Shown here piece after piece: positions 6,455 to 12,718 of a DNA stretch of 14,524 nt. Both the position numbers and the translations under genes were made by a program. The stretch lies in contig DBLW01000183.1 of assembly GCA_002298075.1 (NCBI GenBank), positions 1-14,524 of the forward strand. Direction: 5' to 3'. The notes under the pieces are model-generated. The model worked only from the letters and a program-made list of their open reading frames with translations, made no database searches and was not told where the DNA came from. Positions within the stretch are counted from its first letter, which is position 1; each line of letters begins with the position of its first letter. The stretch comes from Bacteroidales bacterium UBA714 (GTDB lineage: Bacteria; Bacteroidota; Bacteroidia; Bacteroidales; UBA932).

Positions 6455-6868
6455 ATGAAAAAAATTATTTCTATGGCAGCCATTGCTGCCGCTGCAATGA
6501 CGGCTTTGTCATGTGCACAGACACCGGATCTTTCCGGAGAGTGGAAAGTGGTTACTATCAATGGGGTAGAGATTGAGGCTCCTGAGACTGAGGATGAAGC
6601 CGCTCCATTCATCAATTTTGATGCGGAGTCCGGAAGAATCCATGGAAATACCGGAGTCAATCTTGTCAATGGCACATATGAGCTTTCTGGCAATGACCTT
6701 ACTTTCGGAACTTTGGCAACTACGATGATGGCAGGACCGGAGCCTAAGGCACAGACGGAGCAGGAGTTCCTTGCAGCGGTAAATGAAGTGAAAAGCGCAA
6801 AGGTGAAGGCAGGAGTGCTTACGCTTTACGATGCAGACGGCAATGTGCTTATGACACTTGCAAAATAG
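6455..6868 (+). CDS. META-domain lipoprotein (HslJ-like, DUF306)
   Basis: A 137-residue lipoprotein. The signal peptide ends in the lipobox TALSC, giving lipidated Cys20 and anchoring to a membrane facing the periplasm. The rest is a single META domain: LSGEWKVVTINGVEI at the start, PFINFDAESGRIHGNTGVN, GTYELSGNDLTFG, the TTMMAG segment, a helix TEQEFLAAVNEV, then LTLYDADGNVLMTLAK. HslJ of E. coli, the best-known family member, is a heat-inducible outer-membrane protein linked to novobiocin resistance; the molecular function is unclear. Family members usually have GCN and TxMAC here; both cysteines are replaced (Val and Gly). Start chosen at ATG 6455 because it gives a perfect lipoprotein signal; the frame runs back into the repeat array. 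A promoter box and a terminator frame it as a single-gene unit. Confidence 0.9.
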   Translation: MKKIISMAAIAAAAMTALSCAQTPDLSGEWKVVTINGVEIEAPETEDEAAPFINFDAESGRIHGNTGVNLVNGTYELSGNDLTFGTLATTMMAGPEPKAQTEQEFLAAVNEVKSAKVKAGVLTLYDADGNVLMTLAK

Positions 6869-6918
6869 AGCTGTCAGAACTTGATTTATAGTTTTTGACT
6901 CAGTTCCTTATCATGATG

Positions 6919-6950
6919 GGGCTTGGCGATTTGCCGGGCCCTCTTTTTTT
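6919..6950 (+). terminator. Rho-independent terminator of the META-domain gene
   Basis: GGGCTTGGC (6919-6927) pairs with GCCGGGCCC (6933-6941) with two G-T pairs around the loop GATTT, followed by TCTTTTTTT. It lies about 50 bases after the stop. Confidence 0.9.
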
Positions 6951-6973
6951 GCACAGAAAGCGGGGGAGAGGGC

Positions 6974-7873
6974 CTACCGTGAAGTCTTGTCCGGCTCAAT
7001 GTGCGTACTGACCTGTGTCTGCTGGCCGAACTTTTCGCGTATCCGGTCTTCGGCTTGTGTCGCTATGTCGTGGGCTTGGGTGACTGTCATATGAGGGTCT
7101 ACGACGATGTGCGCGTCGATTATGACGGAGATGCCGTTGCGCCTTGTCTTTAGGTCATGTATGTCATTCACACCATCAACCGAGAGCGTTATCCGGACTA
7201 TTTCCTGTTCCATTTCCTCAGGCAGAGATGCTTCGAGCAGTTCTGCGAGGTTGGGAATGGCCATTTTCACAGCGACAATGATTATGGCTATGCTTATGAT
7301 GCAGGATGCTATGGGGTCAAGGACTGTCCATTTGTCACCGAGCAATATTGCACCGCTGATTCCGGCCAGGGAGCCGATTGATGATAGCGCGTCACTTCGG
7401 TGATGCCATGCATTTGCTATTACGGCAGGGCTGTTGGCTTCTTTGCCGACCTTCGCCGTTACCCTGTAAAGAATTTCTTTTACGGCAATCGAGATGACGG
7501 CTGCGGCAGCTGCAATATACCCGGGCTTCGGGATGATTCCGCCGTTCAGGACATTTATGATGCTCTTTATTCCTCCTGACATGAGGTTTGCTCCGACAAT
7601 GATAAGGATTATGCTGACAATCAGTGTGGCAAGAGTCTCGAATTTCCCGTGTCCGAATGAATGGTCCCTGTCCTTGCCCTTGGCGGAAATATGAGTGAAA
7701 ACAAGCACAACGGCATCGCTGAGCAGGTCTGAGAGTGAATGTATTCCGTCAGCTACCATTGCCGCGCTTCTGCCGAAAATTCCCGCTATGATTTTGCAGA
7801 CTGTCAGCAGAGTGTTTGCCGCTACGCTCCAAAGTGTTATCCTTTTGATTTGTCTGTCTCTGTTTTCCATCAT
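6974..7873 (-). CDS. Cation diffusion facilitator (CDF) metal exporter
   Basis: A 299-residue inner-membrane antiporter that exports divalent metal ions (Zn, Fe, Mn or Co in this family) in exchange for protons. There are six hydrophobic segments followed by a soluble C-terminal domain (about 210-299). The transport-site pairs are in helix 2, ADGIHSLSD (Asp42, His45, Asp49), and helix 5, HHRSD (His157, Asp161). The cytoplasmic DHSFGHGK motif (70-77) and the C-terminal HDLKTRR and DAHIVVD segments are typical of the FieF-like branch. The metal cannot be told from this alone. The start is one of two adjacent ATGs (7873 or 7870); the frame runs to a TTG at 7894 inside the hairpin leader, which I reject. 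It has its own promoter (7960-7989), and a terminator-like hairpin sits between promoter and start, suggesting control by attenuation. Confidence 0.94.
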   Translation of the reverse strand: MMENRDRQIKRITLWSVAANTLLTVCKIIAGIFGRSAAMVADGIHSLSDLLSDAVVLVFTHISAKGKDRDHSFGHGKFETLATLIVSIILIIVGANLMSGGIKSIINVLNGGIIPKPGYIAAAAAVISIAVKEILYRVTAKVGKEANSPAVIANAWHHRSDALSSIGSLAGISGAILLGDKWTVLDPIASCIISIAIIIVAVKMAIPNLAELLEASLPEEMEQEIVRITLSVDGVNDIHDLKTRRNGISVIIDAHIVVDPHMTVTQAHDIATQAEDRIREKFGQQTQVSTHIEPDKTSR

Positions 7874-7891
7874 CTGTTGTATGTTATGAAA

Positions 7892-7925
7892 CAAATAAAA
7901 AGGACGCTCATTTCTGGCGTCCTTT
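7892..7925 (-). terminator. Intrinsic-terminator hairpin in the CDF leader
   Basis: AAAGGACGC (7899-7907) pairs perfectly with GCGTCCTTT (7917-7925) around a 9-base loop. On the minus strand it is followed by TTATTTG, so with the stem's own T's there is a TTTTTATTTG run. It ends about 20 bases before the CDF start codon and lies downstream of the CDF promoter, as expected of an attenuator. It could also end readthrough from the lipoprotein gene upstream (stop at 8022). Confidence 0.8.
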
Positions 7926-7959
7926 GATTGTTACCTTCCGATGTCCCGGATGGACTGTG

Positions 7960-7989
7960 CAAAGATAGTTATTTGGCGAAAATTCACAA
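7960..7989 (-). promoter_or_regulatory. Promoter of the CDF exporter gene
   Basis: The minus strand reads TTG (7989-7987), 19 bases, then TATCTTTG (7967-7960), matching the Bacteroidota -33/-7 consensus. The predicted transcript starts near 7953, giving an approximately 80-base leader that contains the hairpin at 7899-7925. Confidence 0.75.
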
Positions 7990-7998
7990 TGCACCGGA

Positions 7999-8015
7999 TC
8001 TTTTTAATAAAAAGA
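7999..8015 (-). other. Short A/T-rich hairpin after the lipoprotein gene
   Basis: TCTTTTT (7999-8005) and AAAAAGA (8009-8015) form a 7-base stem with a 3-base loop, 6 bases past the stop of the small lipoprotein gene on the minus strand. It is A/T-rich with no T-run after it, so at best a weak terminator or mRNA 3' end. Confidence 0.35.
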
Positions 8016-8021
8016 ACGATG

Positions 8022-8447
8022 TCATTTGGCAGGATAAGAGACCTTGTTGCCATTCTTCCTGACTTCTTCGGCACTGAGTTCGAAGCAGTACAGATACATC
8101 CCTTTATCTCTTACCTCTTCCCAATTGTGGTCGTAGAGTGTCTCAATGTCAAATATATACAATTTGAGAAGGTCGTCCGGTTGGTATTCTGAAGGTATGC
8201 TGCCACGTATGAAAGTATGGCTTTTGCCTGGTGATATGTGGTAGTGTGACTTTGCCAAGGTGTTTGGCATTTCATCCGGCATGACTCCCTCAAGAAATTC
8301 CTCGTATGTCGGGATGTACCATCCTATCGTTTTGTCGGAATCGTTATGCAGGGTGAAGGCGATGTCGCTGTCGTATTTGTAGCAGTCAACTGCCGTGGCG
8401 GTCAATGAAATGGTGATTATCGCAAAAATTTTAGCAAAATGCTTCAT
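8022..8447 (-). CDS. Small exported protein of unknown function, possible lipoprotein
   Basis: A 141-residue protein with an N-terminal signal sequence (MKHFAKIFAIITISLTATAV). Cys22 follows as AVDC, a poor lipobox because Asp precedes the Cys, so lipidation is uncertain. The mature part has an immunoglobulin-like beta character: IAFTLHNDSDKTIGWY, then HYHISPGKSHTF, then LLKLYIFDIETLYDHNWEEVRDKGMYL and LSAEEVRKNGNKVSYP. From memory this resembles a family of small uncharacterised Bacteroidales proteins with an 'FNNSD...IFIFD..TL...W..I...Y....LS...L....W.I.YP' pattern; no function is known to me. The start ATG at 8447 lies 51 bases after the preceding beta-barrel gene on the same strand, so it is probably the last gene of that operon. 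Confidence 0.8.
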   Translation of the reverse strand: MKHFAKIFAIITISLTATAVDCYKYDSDIAFTLHNDSDKTIGWYIPTYEEFLEGVMPDEMPNTLAKSHYHISPGKSHTFIRGSIPSEYQPDDLLKLYIFDIETLYDHNWEEVRDKGMYLYCFELSAEEVRKNGNKVSYPAK

Positions 8448-8498
8448 GGCTGTTCTGTTTGGTGTTAATCAAATATTTGCTTGTTCAGACGTGGCGGT

Positions 8499-9362
8499 TT
8501 ACTGCTGCCTGTATCTGTTGCTGGTGTTTCTGTTGAAGCCTATGTTCCATCCGATTCCGAAGCTAAGGCCTATGTTGCCGCATGCCATGTGTGAAATTCT
8601 CCGGGAGCTTATTTCCTCGGTCTGCACATATTTGTCTCCCTTGGGACCGATTGCGGCGTCTGCCCAGTTTTCAGGAAGGACTTTACTGGTCGCATATACG
8701 GTTTCTTTTGCCTTGAGTTGTGCCGGCATCAGCAGGCCTGAGATTTCCGCAAAAATAAAGAAATGGTTTCTCAGGGTATATGCCATCTGTACGCTGGCTT
8801 CCAAAGCTATGCTGTTTGTAGTATTGTCGAAATTGTAGTTGTCGTATGGCGAACTGATGGTCACGTACTCCGGGGTATCTGAGTATGCTGACTTTCTGAA
8901 TCTGTAGTAGCTGTAGTGATTCTGGCTGTATTCTCCATATCCTAATCCGGCTTTAGGCCTGAAGCTCCATTTCCCGAAGTCAAGGCGATAGGCGATACCC
9001 GCTGTGAAATATGAGCAGGAACTCGATATGGAAGAACCTCTGTTTATGGAGGTCTCATAAGTGAAACCGCTGTCAAAATTCTTGAAAGCATCACTCATGT
9101 CCATGTTATGGCCGCTGATTCCGAGATGTCCATATGCTCCGAAATGCTTTCCCCAGTAATAGGTATACCTGAGATTGAACTCGGGGCCTTGGGCAAAACC
9201 ATGGCCGTTTGAGGAGAAATGGCATCCGACAGATGTCTCCAGGGTGTTCCCGAATGCATATGGCAGATGGCTGTTGTCTTTTTTCTGTGCGCTCATTACT
9301 TGTGAGGAAGCCAGGAAGCCAATCAAGGCTGCTGTGAGGGCTGTAACGGACAATTTTGTCAT
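8499..9362 (-). CDS. Outer-membrane beta-barrel-like protein, tandem paralogue B
   Basis: A 287-residue exported protein with a signal peptide (about 1-25, ending VMSA). The rest has alternating aromatic/hydrophobic and polar residues with Gly, typical of an outer-membrane barrel: FNLRYTYYWGKHFGAYGHLG, AYRLDFGKWSFRPKAGLGYGEY, NHFFIFAEISG and FGIGWNIGFNRNT. It is a clear paralogue of the gene just upstream, sharing all these blocks and differing in the loops. I do not recognise a named family or a ligand. The start is ATG 9362, which gives a signal peptide aligned with the paralogue (MTKLS versus MKKLS); an ATG at 9383, exactly adjacent to the upstream stop (TAAATG), is possible and would add seven residues. 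It is almost certainly co-transcribed with its paralogue. Confidence 0.82.
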   Translation of the reverse strand: MTKLSVTALTAALIGFLASSQVMSAQKKDNSHLPYAFGNTLETSVGCHFSSNGHGFAQGPEFNLRYTYYWGKHFGAYGHLGISGHNMDMSDAFKNFDSGFTYETSINRGSSISSSCSYFTAGIAYRLDFGKWSFRPKAGLGYGEYSQNHYSYYRFRKSAYSDTPEYVTISSPYDNYNFDNTTNSIALEASVQMAYTLRNHFFIFAEISGLLMPAQLKAKETVYATSKVLPENWADAAIGPKGDKYVQTEEISSRRISHMACGNIGLSFGIGWNIGFNRNTSNRYRQQ

Positions 9363-9383
9363 GATGATATAGTTTATGTTCAT

Positions 9384-10226
9384 TTACATGTGGCGTGTAT
9401 TCCTGTTGAGTCCTATGTTCCAGCCGATTCCGAAACGCAGGCTTACGGTTCCGCCTATCTGGCGCTGTGTCTCATCCTGCCGTATCAGCTCCTTCACACG
9501 GTAGGGCTCATAAAATAAATTGATGAATCCTTCAAACCAATTATCGTTTGTAAGGCTTTCCGTAGTATATATGCTTTTGCAGACGTTGACCATGCCTGGT
9601 ATGAATGTGCCCGAGATTTCCGCGAAAATGAAAAAATGATTGGTCGGGCTATATGCCATCTGTATGTTGGCGTTGAAGCACACATTTCCGGGTATGGAGG
9701 AGTTTGGCAGTTTGGTTTGTATTACAACGCGTTCCGGGGTATCTGAAGTTGATGCGCTGCTGAGGCGGTAATAGCTGTAGTCTTTGCATTTGTATTCACC
9801 ATATCCCAAGCCTATGCGTGGCCTGAAGCTCCAGGCTCCGAAGTCGAGGCGGTATGCCAGGCCTGCCACGATGCTTTGGTATGATTCGCGTATTTTTTTG
9901 TTCTTGTATTGCAGGGGCGCATAATTGTAACTGTCATCGAGTTTGCTGAATGTGCTTGTGACGCTCTTTGGGTTGATGCTTCCTCCGATATGGCCATACA
10001 CTCCGAAATGTTTTCCCCAATAATAGGTGTATCTCAGATTCAGCTCCGGTCCGGGAACAAAACCGTTGTCATTGCAGGTGAACGCGCATCCGAGGGATGT
10101 TTCTATCACATGCCCGAAAGCATATTCCAGATGGCTGCGGGTCTGTGCATAAAGAATCTGTGAAGTGAGGATGCCAAGAGTCCACAGGCATAATGTGGCA
10201 ATGAGAGTTGCGGACAGTTTCTTCAT
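9384..10226 (-). CDS. Outer-membrane beta-barrel-like protein, tandem paralogue A
   Basis: A 280-residue exported protein with a signal peptide (about 1-27, MKKLSATLIATL...LYA). Barrel-like blocks match paralogue B: YAFGHVIETSLGC, LNLRYTYYWGKHFGVYGHIGG, AYRLDFGAWSFRPRIGLGYGEY, SDTPERV, QMAY, NHFFIFAEISG and FGIGWNIGLNRNT. The variable parts, probably surface loops, are around residues 85-110 and 205-250. No terminal Phe anchor or OmpA domain is seen. The start ATG 10226 gives a standard signal peptide; the frame runs a further 50 codons upstream, through the inverted repeat, without a credible signal. It is the first gene of a probable three-gene operon (A, B, small exported protein). Function unknown; envelope localisation is inferred from composition. 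Confidence 0.82.
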   Translation of the reverse strand: MKKLSATLIATLCLWTLGILTSQILYAQTRSHLEYAFGHVIETSLGCAFTCNDNGFVPGPELNLRYTYYWGKHFGVYGHIGGSINPKSVTSTFSKLDDSYNYAPLQYKNKKIRESYQSIVAGLAYRLDFGAWSFRPRIGLGYGEYKCKDYSYYRLSSASTSDTPERVVIQTKLPNSSIPGNVCFNANIQMAYSPTNHFFIFAEISGTFIPGMVNVCKSIYTTESLTNDNWFEGFINLFYEPYRVKELIRQDETQRQIGGTVSLRFGIGWNIGLNRNTRHM

Positions 10227-10251
10227 GGTTGGAAGTTTTAAAATTTCCGCT

Positions 10252-10297
10252 AAGATGCACAATGTCATGCAAATGTTGCACGGCGACTGTGCATCTT
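10252..10297. promoter_or_regulatory. Inverted repeat upstream of the beta-barrel operon
   Basis: AAGATGCACA (10252-10261) and TGTGCATCTT (10288-10297) are perfect reverse complements separated by 26 bases. An inner pair TGCAA/TTGCA (10268-10272 and 10276-10280) can extend the fold. It lies 25 bases before paralogue A, so it could be an operator for a dimeric regulator or a 5' UTR hairpin. No clear TAnnTTTG box accompanies it. Confidence 0.55.
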
Positions 10298-10341
10298 CTG
10301 TCCGCATGCCGGAGATGGCTTTGTAGCTTGAGCCTGGCTTG

Positions 10342-10926
10342 TCAGCCGATGAATTTGAGCAGCTGGCTATATGCAAGATGCACGGGAAGTCCCATAATCG
10401 TGAAGAATGAGCCTTCTATTCCTGTTATGCCGATATATCCTATCCATTCCTGGATGCCATATGCCCCGGCTTTGTCGTATGGCTTGAATGTGTCTATGTA
10501 ACAGGCGATTTCATTGTCTGTCAATTCGCGGAAATGCACTGTTGCAGTGTCGGATATGGTCTCGTGCCTTTTGCAGTCACGCAAAGTCAGGGCTGTGATT
10601 ACCTTGTGGCTTCGTCCTGACAGGAAACGCAGCATGTCAACTGCCTCTTCACGTGTGTGAGGTTTTCCCATTACCCTGTCACCGCACAGAACCAGTGTAT
10701 CGGAGGTTATCAGTATCTCATTTTCGCTCAGTTCGCGGTGAAATCCGTATGACTTGCCTTCGGAGAGGATATGAGGTATCATTTCATGTGGAGTATCCAA
10801 GCTGTATGTTTCCTCGAAATGATTGCGTGTATCTACTTCAAAGTCAATGTTCAAGCCAGAGAGAAGTTCTTTCCTTCTCGGAGACCCGCTTGCAAGAATT
10901 ATTCGTTTTCCTTTTGTTTTCATCAT
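10342..10926 (-). CDS. maf: Maf-family nucleoside triphosphate pyrophosphatase
   Basis: A 194-residue cytosolic house-cleaning enzyme that hydrolyses non-canonical or excess nucleoside triphosphates (dTTP/UTP in the YhdE branch) to monophosphate and pyrophosphate. Motifs: the N-terminal ILASGSPRRKELL nucleotide-binding loop, ITSDTLVLCGDRVMGKP with the catalytic Asp (variant of the usual ADT), FLSGRSHKVITA, and the late DKAGAYGIQ, IEGSFFTIMGLP. Length matches the family. The start could be ATG 10926, 10923 or 10950; I prefer 10926 (or 10923), which gives MMKTKGKR before the conserved strand and is preceded by an A-rich leader. It follows the aldehyde dehydrogenase gene by 44 bases on the same strand, probably one operon. 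No clear terminator follows. Confidence 0.94.
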   Translation of the reverse strand: MMKTKGKRIILASGSPRRKELLSGLNIDFEVDTRNHFEETYSLDTPHEMIPHILSEGKSYGFHRELSENEILITSDTLVLCGDRVMGKPHTREEAVDMLRFLSGRSHKVITALTLRDCKRHETISDTATVHFRELTDNEIACYIDTFKPYDKAGAYGIQEWIGYIGITGIEGSFFTIMGLPVHLAYSQLLKFIG

Positions 10927-10970
10927 GTTTGTTTTTGTGCCGTGTCTCATAGGGCGGGAGGCATATGCTG

Positions 10971-12368
10971 TCAGAGTATCTTTTTGACAAATTTGAAGAA
11001 CCTGTATGGCATGTAGCGGAAGGGGAGGTCGAGCCAGGTGCCTGTTGTGACTATCGGACGCCTGTGGCTGAATGCCTTGAAGCTTTCTTCGCCGTGATAG
11101 CAGCCCGTCCCGGAATTGCCTACGCCGCCGAATGGTATGTTTTCATTGGCAATGTGCATTATGACATCATTGATGCATCCTCCTCCGGAAGAAGTCCTGC
11201 GGATTATTTCCCATCCATCGCTCTCTTTTCCGAAGTAGTATAGGGCAAGCGGTTTTTCTCTTGAGGTAACAAACTCTATCACTTTGTCAGAGAACGGTTT
11301 GCCGTTGTCGTCAAGTGATATTACAGGGAATACGGGACCGAAGATTTCTTCAGTCATGACAGGGGAGTCAAGCGCCGGGTCAGCTATCAGTGCAGGCCCA
11401 ATGAACCTTTCCTCAGGGTCGCATTCTCCTCCGAAGATAAGTTCCGCATCTTTCAGATAGCCGCTGACCCGTTCGAAGGCCTTGTCATTGACCATCCTAA
11501 CATAGTGCCTGTCTGCCTTTACGTTATTGCCATGCATGTGTCTCACTTCTTCTGCGAATGCTCTTACAAACCTGTCGCGCACGTCTTTGTGTATAAGGAT
11601 ATAGTCCGGAGCGATGCATGTCTGGCCGCTGTTCAGTGTCTTTCCCCACGCAATTCTGCGTGCCGCTGTCCTAAGGTCTGCATCACGTCCTATTATGCAG
11701 GGGCTCTTGCCGCCCAGCTCGAGCACTACCGGTGTGAGATTCTTTGCGGCAGATTCCATGACGGTCCGTGCAAGGGCAGGGCTGCCGGTGAAGAATATAA
11801 GGTCGAAGCGGTGTTTAAGCAGGGCCGCATTTACTTCTCTGTTGCCTTGAACTACAGCGATATAGTGCTCCTCGAATGTGTCACGAATCATCTCCCCGAT
11901 AACGGCGGACACGTTCGGGACATATGGGGAGGGTTTGAGGACAGCGGTGCATCCAGACGAAATGGCTCCTACAAGAGGATTCAGAAGCAGCTGGACCGGA
12001 TAATTCCATGGTGAGATTATAAGGGCATTGCCCAGAGGCTCTTTTACGACATAGCTGCGTGACGGGAACAGCTTCAGCGGCGTGCGTCTGCGTTCCCTCC
12101 GGGCCCATTTGTCCAGATGCCTCAGATGATTGCTTATTTCTCCGGTGACTATGCTAAGCTCGGTGAGGTATGCCTCTTCATATGATTTGTGCAGGTCTGT
12201 CCAAAGCGCGTCACACAGAGGCTTTTCCCATTTTTTCATCGCTGCCGCAAATTTCTTCAGCATGTTTTTGCGGAAGGGGAGCCCGAGTGTTTCACCGCTG
12301 AGGAAATATTCCCTCTGTGACTGTATTATGCCGGCAATTCTCTCTTCCGGTGTGTTCGCAATCTCCAT
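10971..12368 (-). CDS. Aldehyde dehydrogenase, ALDH3-type
   Basis: A 465-residue NAD(P)-dependent enzyme oxidising aldehydes to acids. The ALDH3/YwdH-type plan is visible: a helical N-terminus (about 1-100), SPWNYPV with Asn122, a cofactor-binding region (FTGSPALAR, 193-201), the general base Glu217 in LELGGKSP, and the nucleophile Cys251 in SGQTCIAPDY. TEEIFGPVFPV and NENIPFGGVGNSGTG follow. The aromatic and basic C-terminus (LDLPFRYMPYRFFKFVKKIL) is like that of ALDH3 members, some of which use it for membrane contact. The length of about 460 and the lack of the about 30 N-terminal residues of larger ALDHs fit ALDH3 over betaine or succinate-semialdehyde enzymes. The substrate is probably a medium or long-chain or aromatic aldehyde, by family only. 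A -7 box lies 26 bases upstream, and maf follows. Confidence 0.93.
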   Translation of the reverse strand: MEIANTPEERIAGIIQSQREYFLSGETLGLPFRKNMLKKFAAAMKKWEKPLCDALWTDLHKSYEEAYLTELSIVTGEISNHLRHLDKWARRERRRTPLKLFPSRSYVVKEPLGNALIISPWNYPVQLLLNPLVGAISSGCTAVLKPSPYVPNVSAVIGEMIRDTFEEHYIAVVQGNREVNAALLKHRFDLIFFTGSPALARTVMESAAKNLTPVVLELGGKSPCIIGRDADLRTAARRIAWGKTLNSGQTCIAPDYILIHKDVRDRFVRAFAEEVRHMHGNNVKADRHYVRMVNDKAFERVSGYLKDAELIFGGECDPEERFIGPALIADPALDSPVMTEEIFGPVFPVISLDDNGKPFSDKVIEFVTSREKPLALYYFGKESDGWEIIRRTSSGGGCINDVIMHIANENIPFGGVGNSGTGCYHGEESFKAFSHRRPIVTTGTWLDLPFRYMPYRFFKFVKKIL

Positions 12369-12393
12369 TTCTCTGCCATTTAAAAAACTGGGG

Positions 12394-12401
12394 CAAATAT
12401 A
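12394..12401 (-). promoter_or_regulatory. Candidate -7 promoter box of the aldehyde dehydrogenase-maf operon
   Basis: The minus strand reads TATATTTG, a perfect TAnnTTTG, ending 25 bases before the ATG at 12368. The nearest TTG in the right area is 22 bases upstream, slightly too far, so the -33 element is weak. It lies at the edge of the intergenic hairpin cluster. Confidence 0.6.
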
Positions 12402-12414
12402 GCAAAAGCTGAGT

Positions 12415-12530
12415 GCAAAACGTCAAGCTTGCTTGTAAGTTTTGCCGAAGCGCAAGCGTATATATGAGCTTTAGCTCAAATATGCGAAAAATCGAGATCA
12501 GAAGCAAAGCTTGCTTTGATTCTGCCGAAG
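12415..12530. repeat. Intergenic cluster of three hairpins with a repeated unit
   Basis: Hairpin A (12415-12445): GCAAAAC/GTTTTGC outer stem, CAAGC/GCTTG inner stem, TT loop. Hairpin B (12457-12486): CGTATATATGAGCT pairs with AGCTCAAATATGCG, with one mismatch and one wobble, TT loop. Hairpin C (12499-12524): CAGAA/TTCTG and CAAAGC/GCTTTG with one mismatch between, TT loop. A and C share AAGCTTGCTT (12425 and 12507) and end in TGCCGAAG (12443-12450 and 12523-12530), so they are diverged copies of one unit about 80 bases apart. They resemble REP-type palindromic repeats. The pairing is seen directly; repetition elsewhere in the genome cannot be checked here. Confidence 0.7.
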
Positions 12531-12660
12531 TAGATCTTCCTTTCGGTAGCATGGATTCCTTTCGAGGTGACGTATTCAGGCTTTAGAATCGGGATATAAT
12601 TATGTAGATGAGAATTTCTAAAGATTTAATGTGGGATACTTCTTTTTTATCAAACATTAC
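12531..12660. other. Intergenic stretch before the M23 peptidase gene
   Basis: A/T-rich with no credible gene or strong hairpin. Together with the hairpin cluster it makes up the roughly 350-base gap between the divergent aldehyde dehydrogenase and peptidase genes. Confidence 0.5.
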
Positions 12661-12690
12661 TTTGATTTTATTGTAATTTTATTATCTTTG
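12661..12690 (+). promoter_or_regulatory. Promoter of the M23 peptidase gene
   Basis: TTTG (12661-12664), an 18-base spacer, then TATCTTTG (12683-12690), a near-perfect Bacteroidota promoter. The ATG follows 28 bases later at 12719, giving a short leader. Confidence 0.75.
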
Positions 12691-12718
12691 CTGCAGCAAC
12701 TTCTAAACTGAAACTGTT

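Noticed and set aside
7874..7955. yybP-ykoY manganese or NiCo riboswitch before the CDF gene
   Set aside because: The leader is too short and lacks their conserved motifs; only the terminator hairpin is supported.
10252..10297. Invertible promoter (phase switch)
   Set aside because: The 26-base interior holds no promoter box, and no invertase gene is nearby; kept only as an inverted repeat.
10227..10376. A 50-codon upstream extension of beta-barrel paralogue A
   Set aside because: It crosses the inverted repeat and maf 3' end and would bury the signal peptide; ATG 10226 is far better.
11505..12014. A 169-codon plus-strand frame opposite the aldehyde dehydrogenase
   Set aside because: Antisense shadow of a gene with all catalytic motifs; no independent features.
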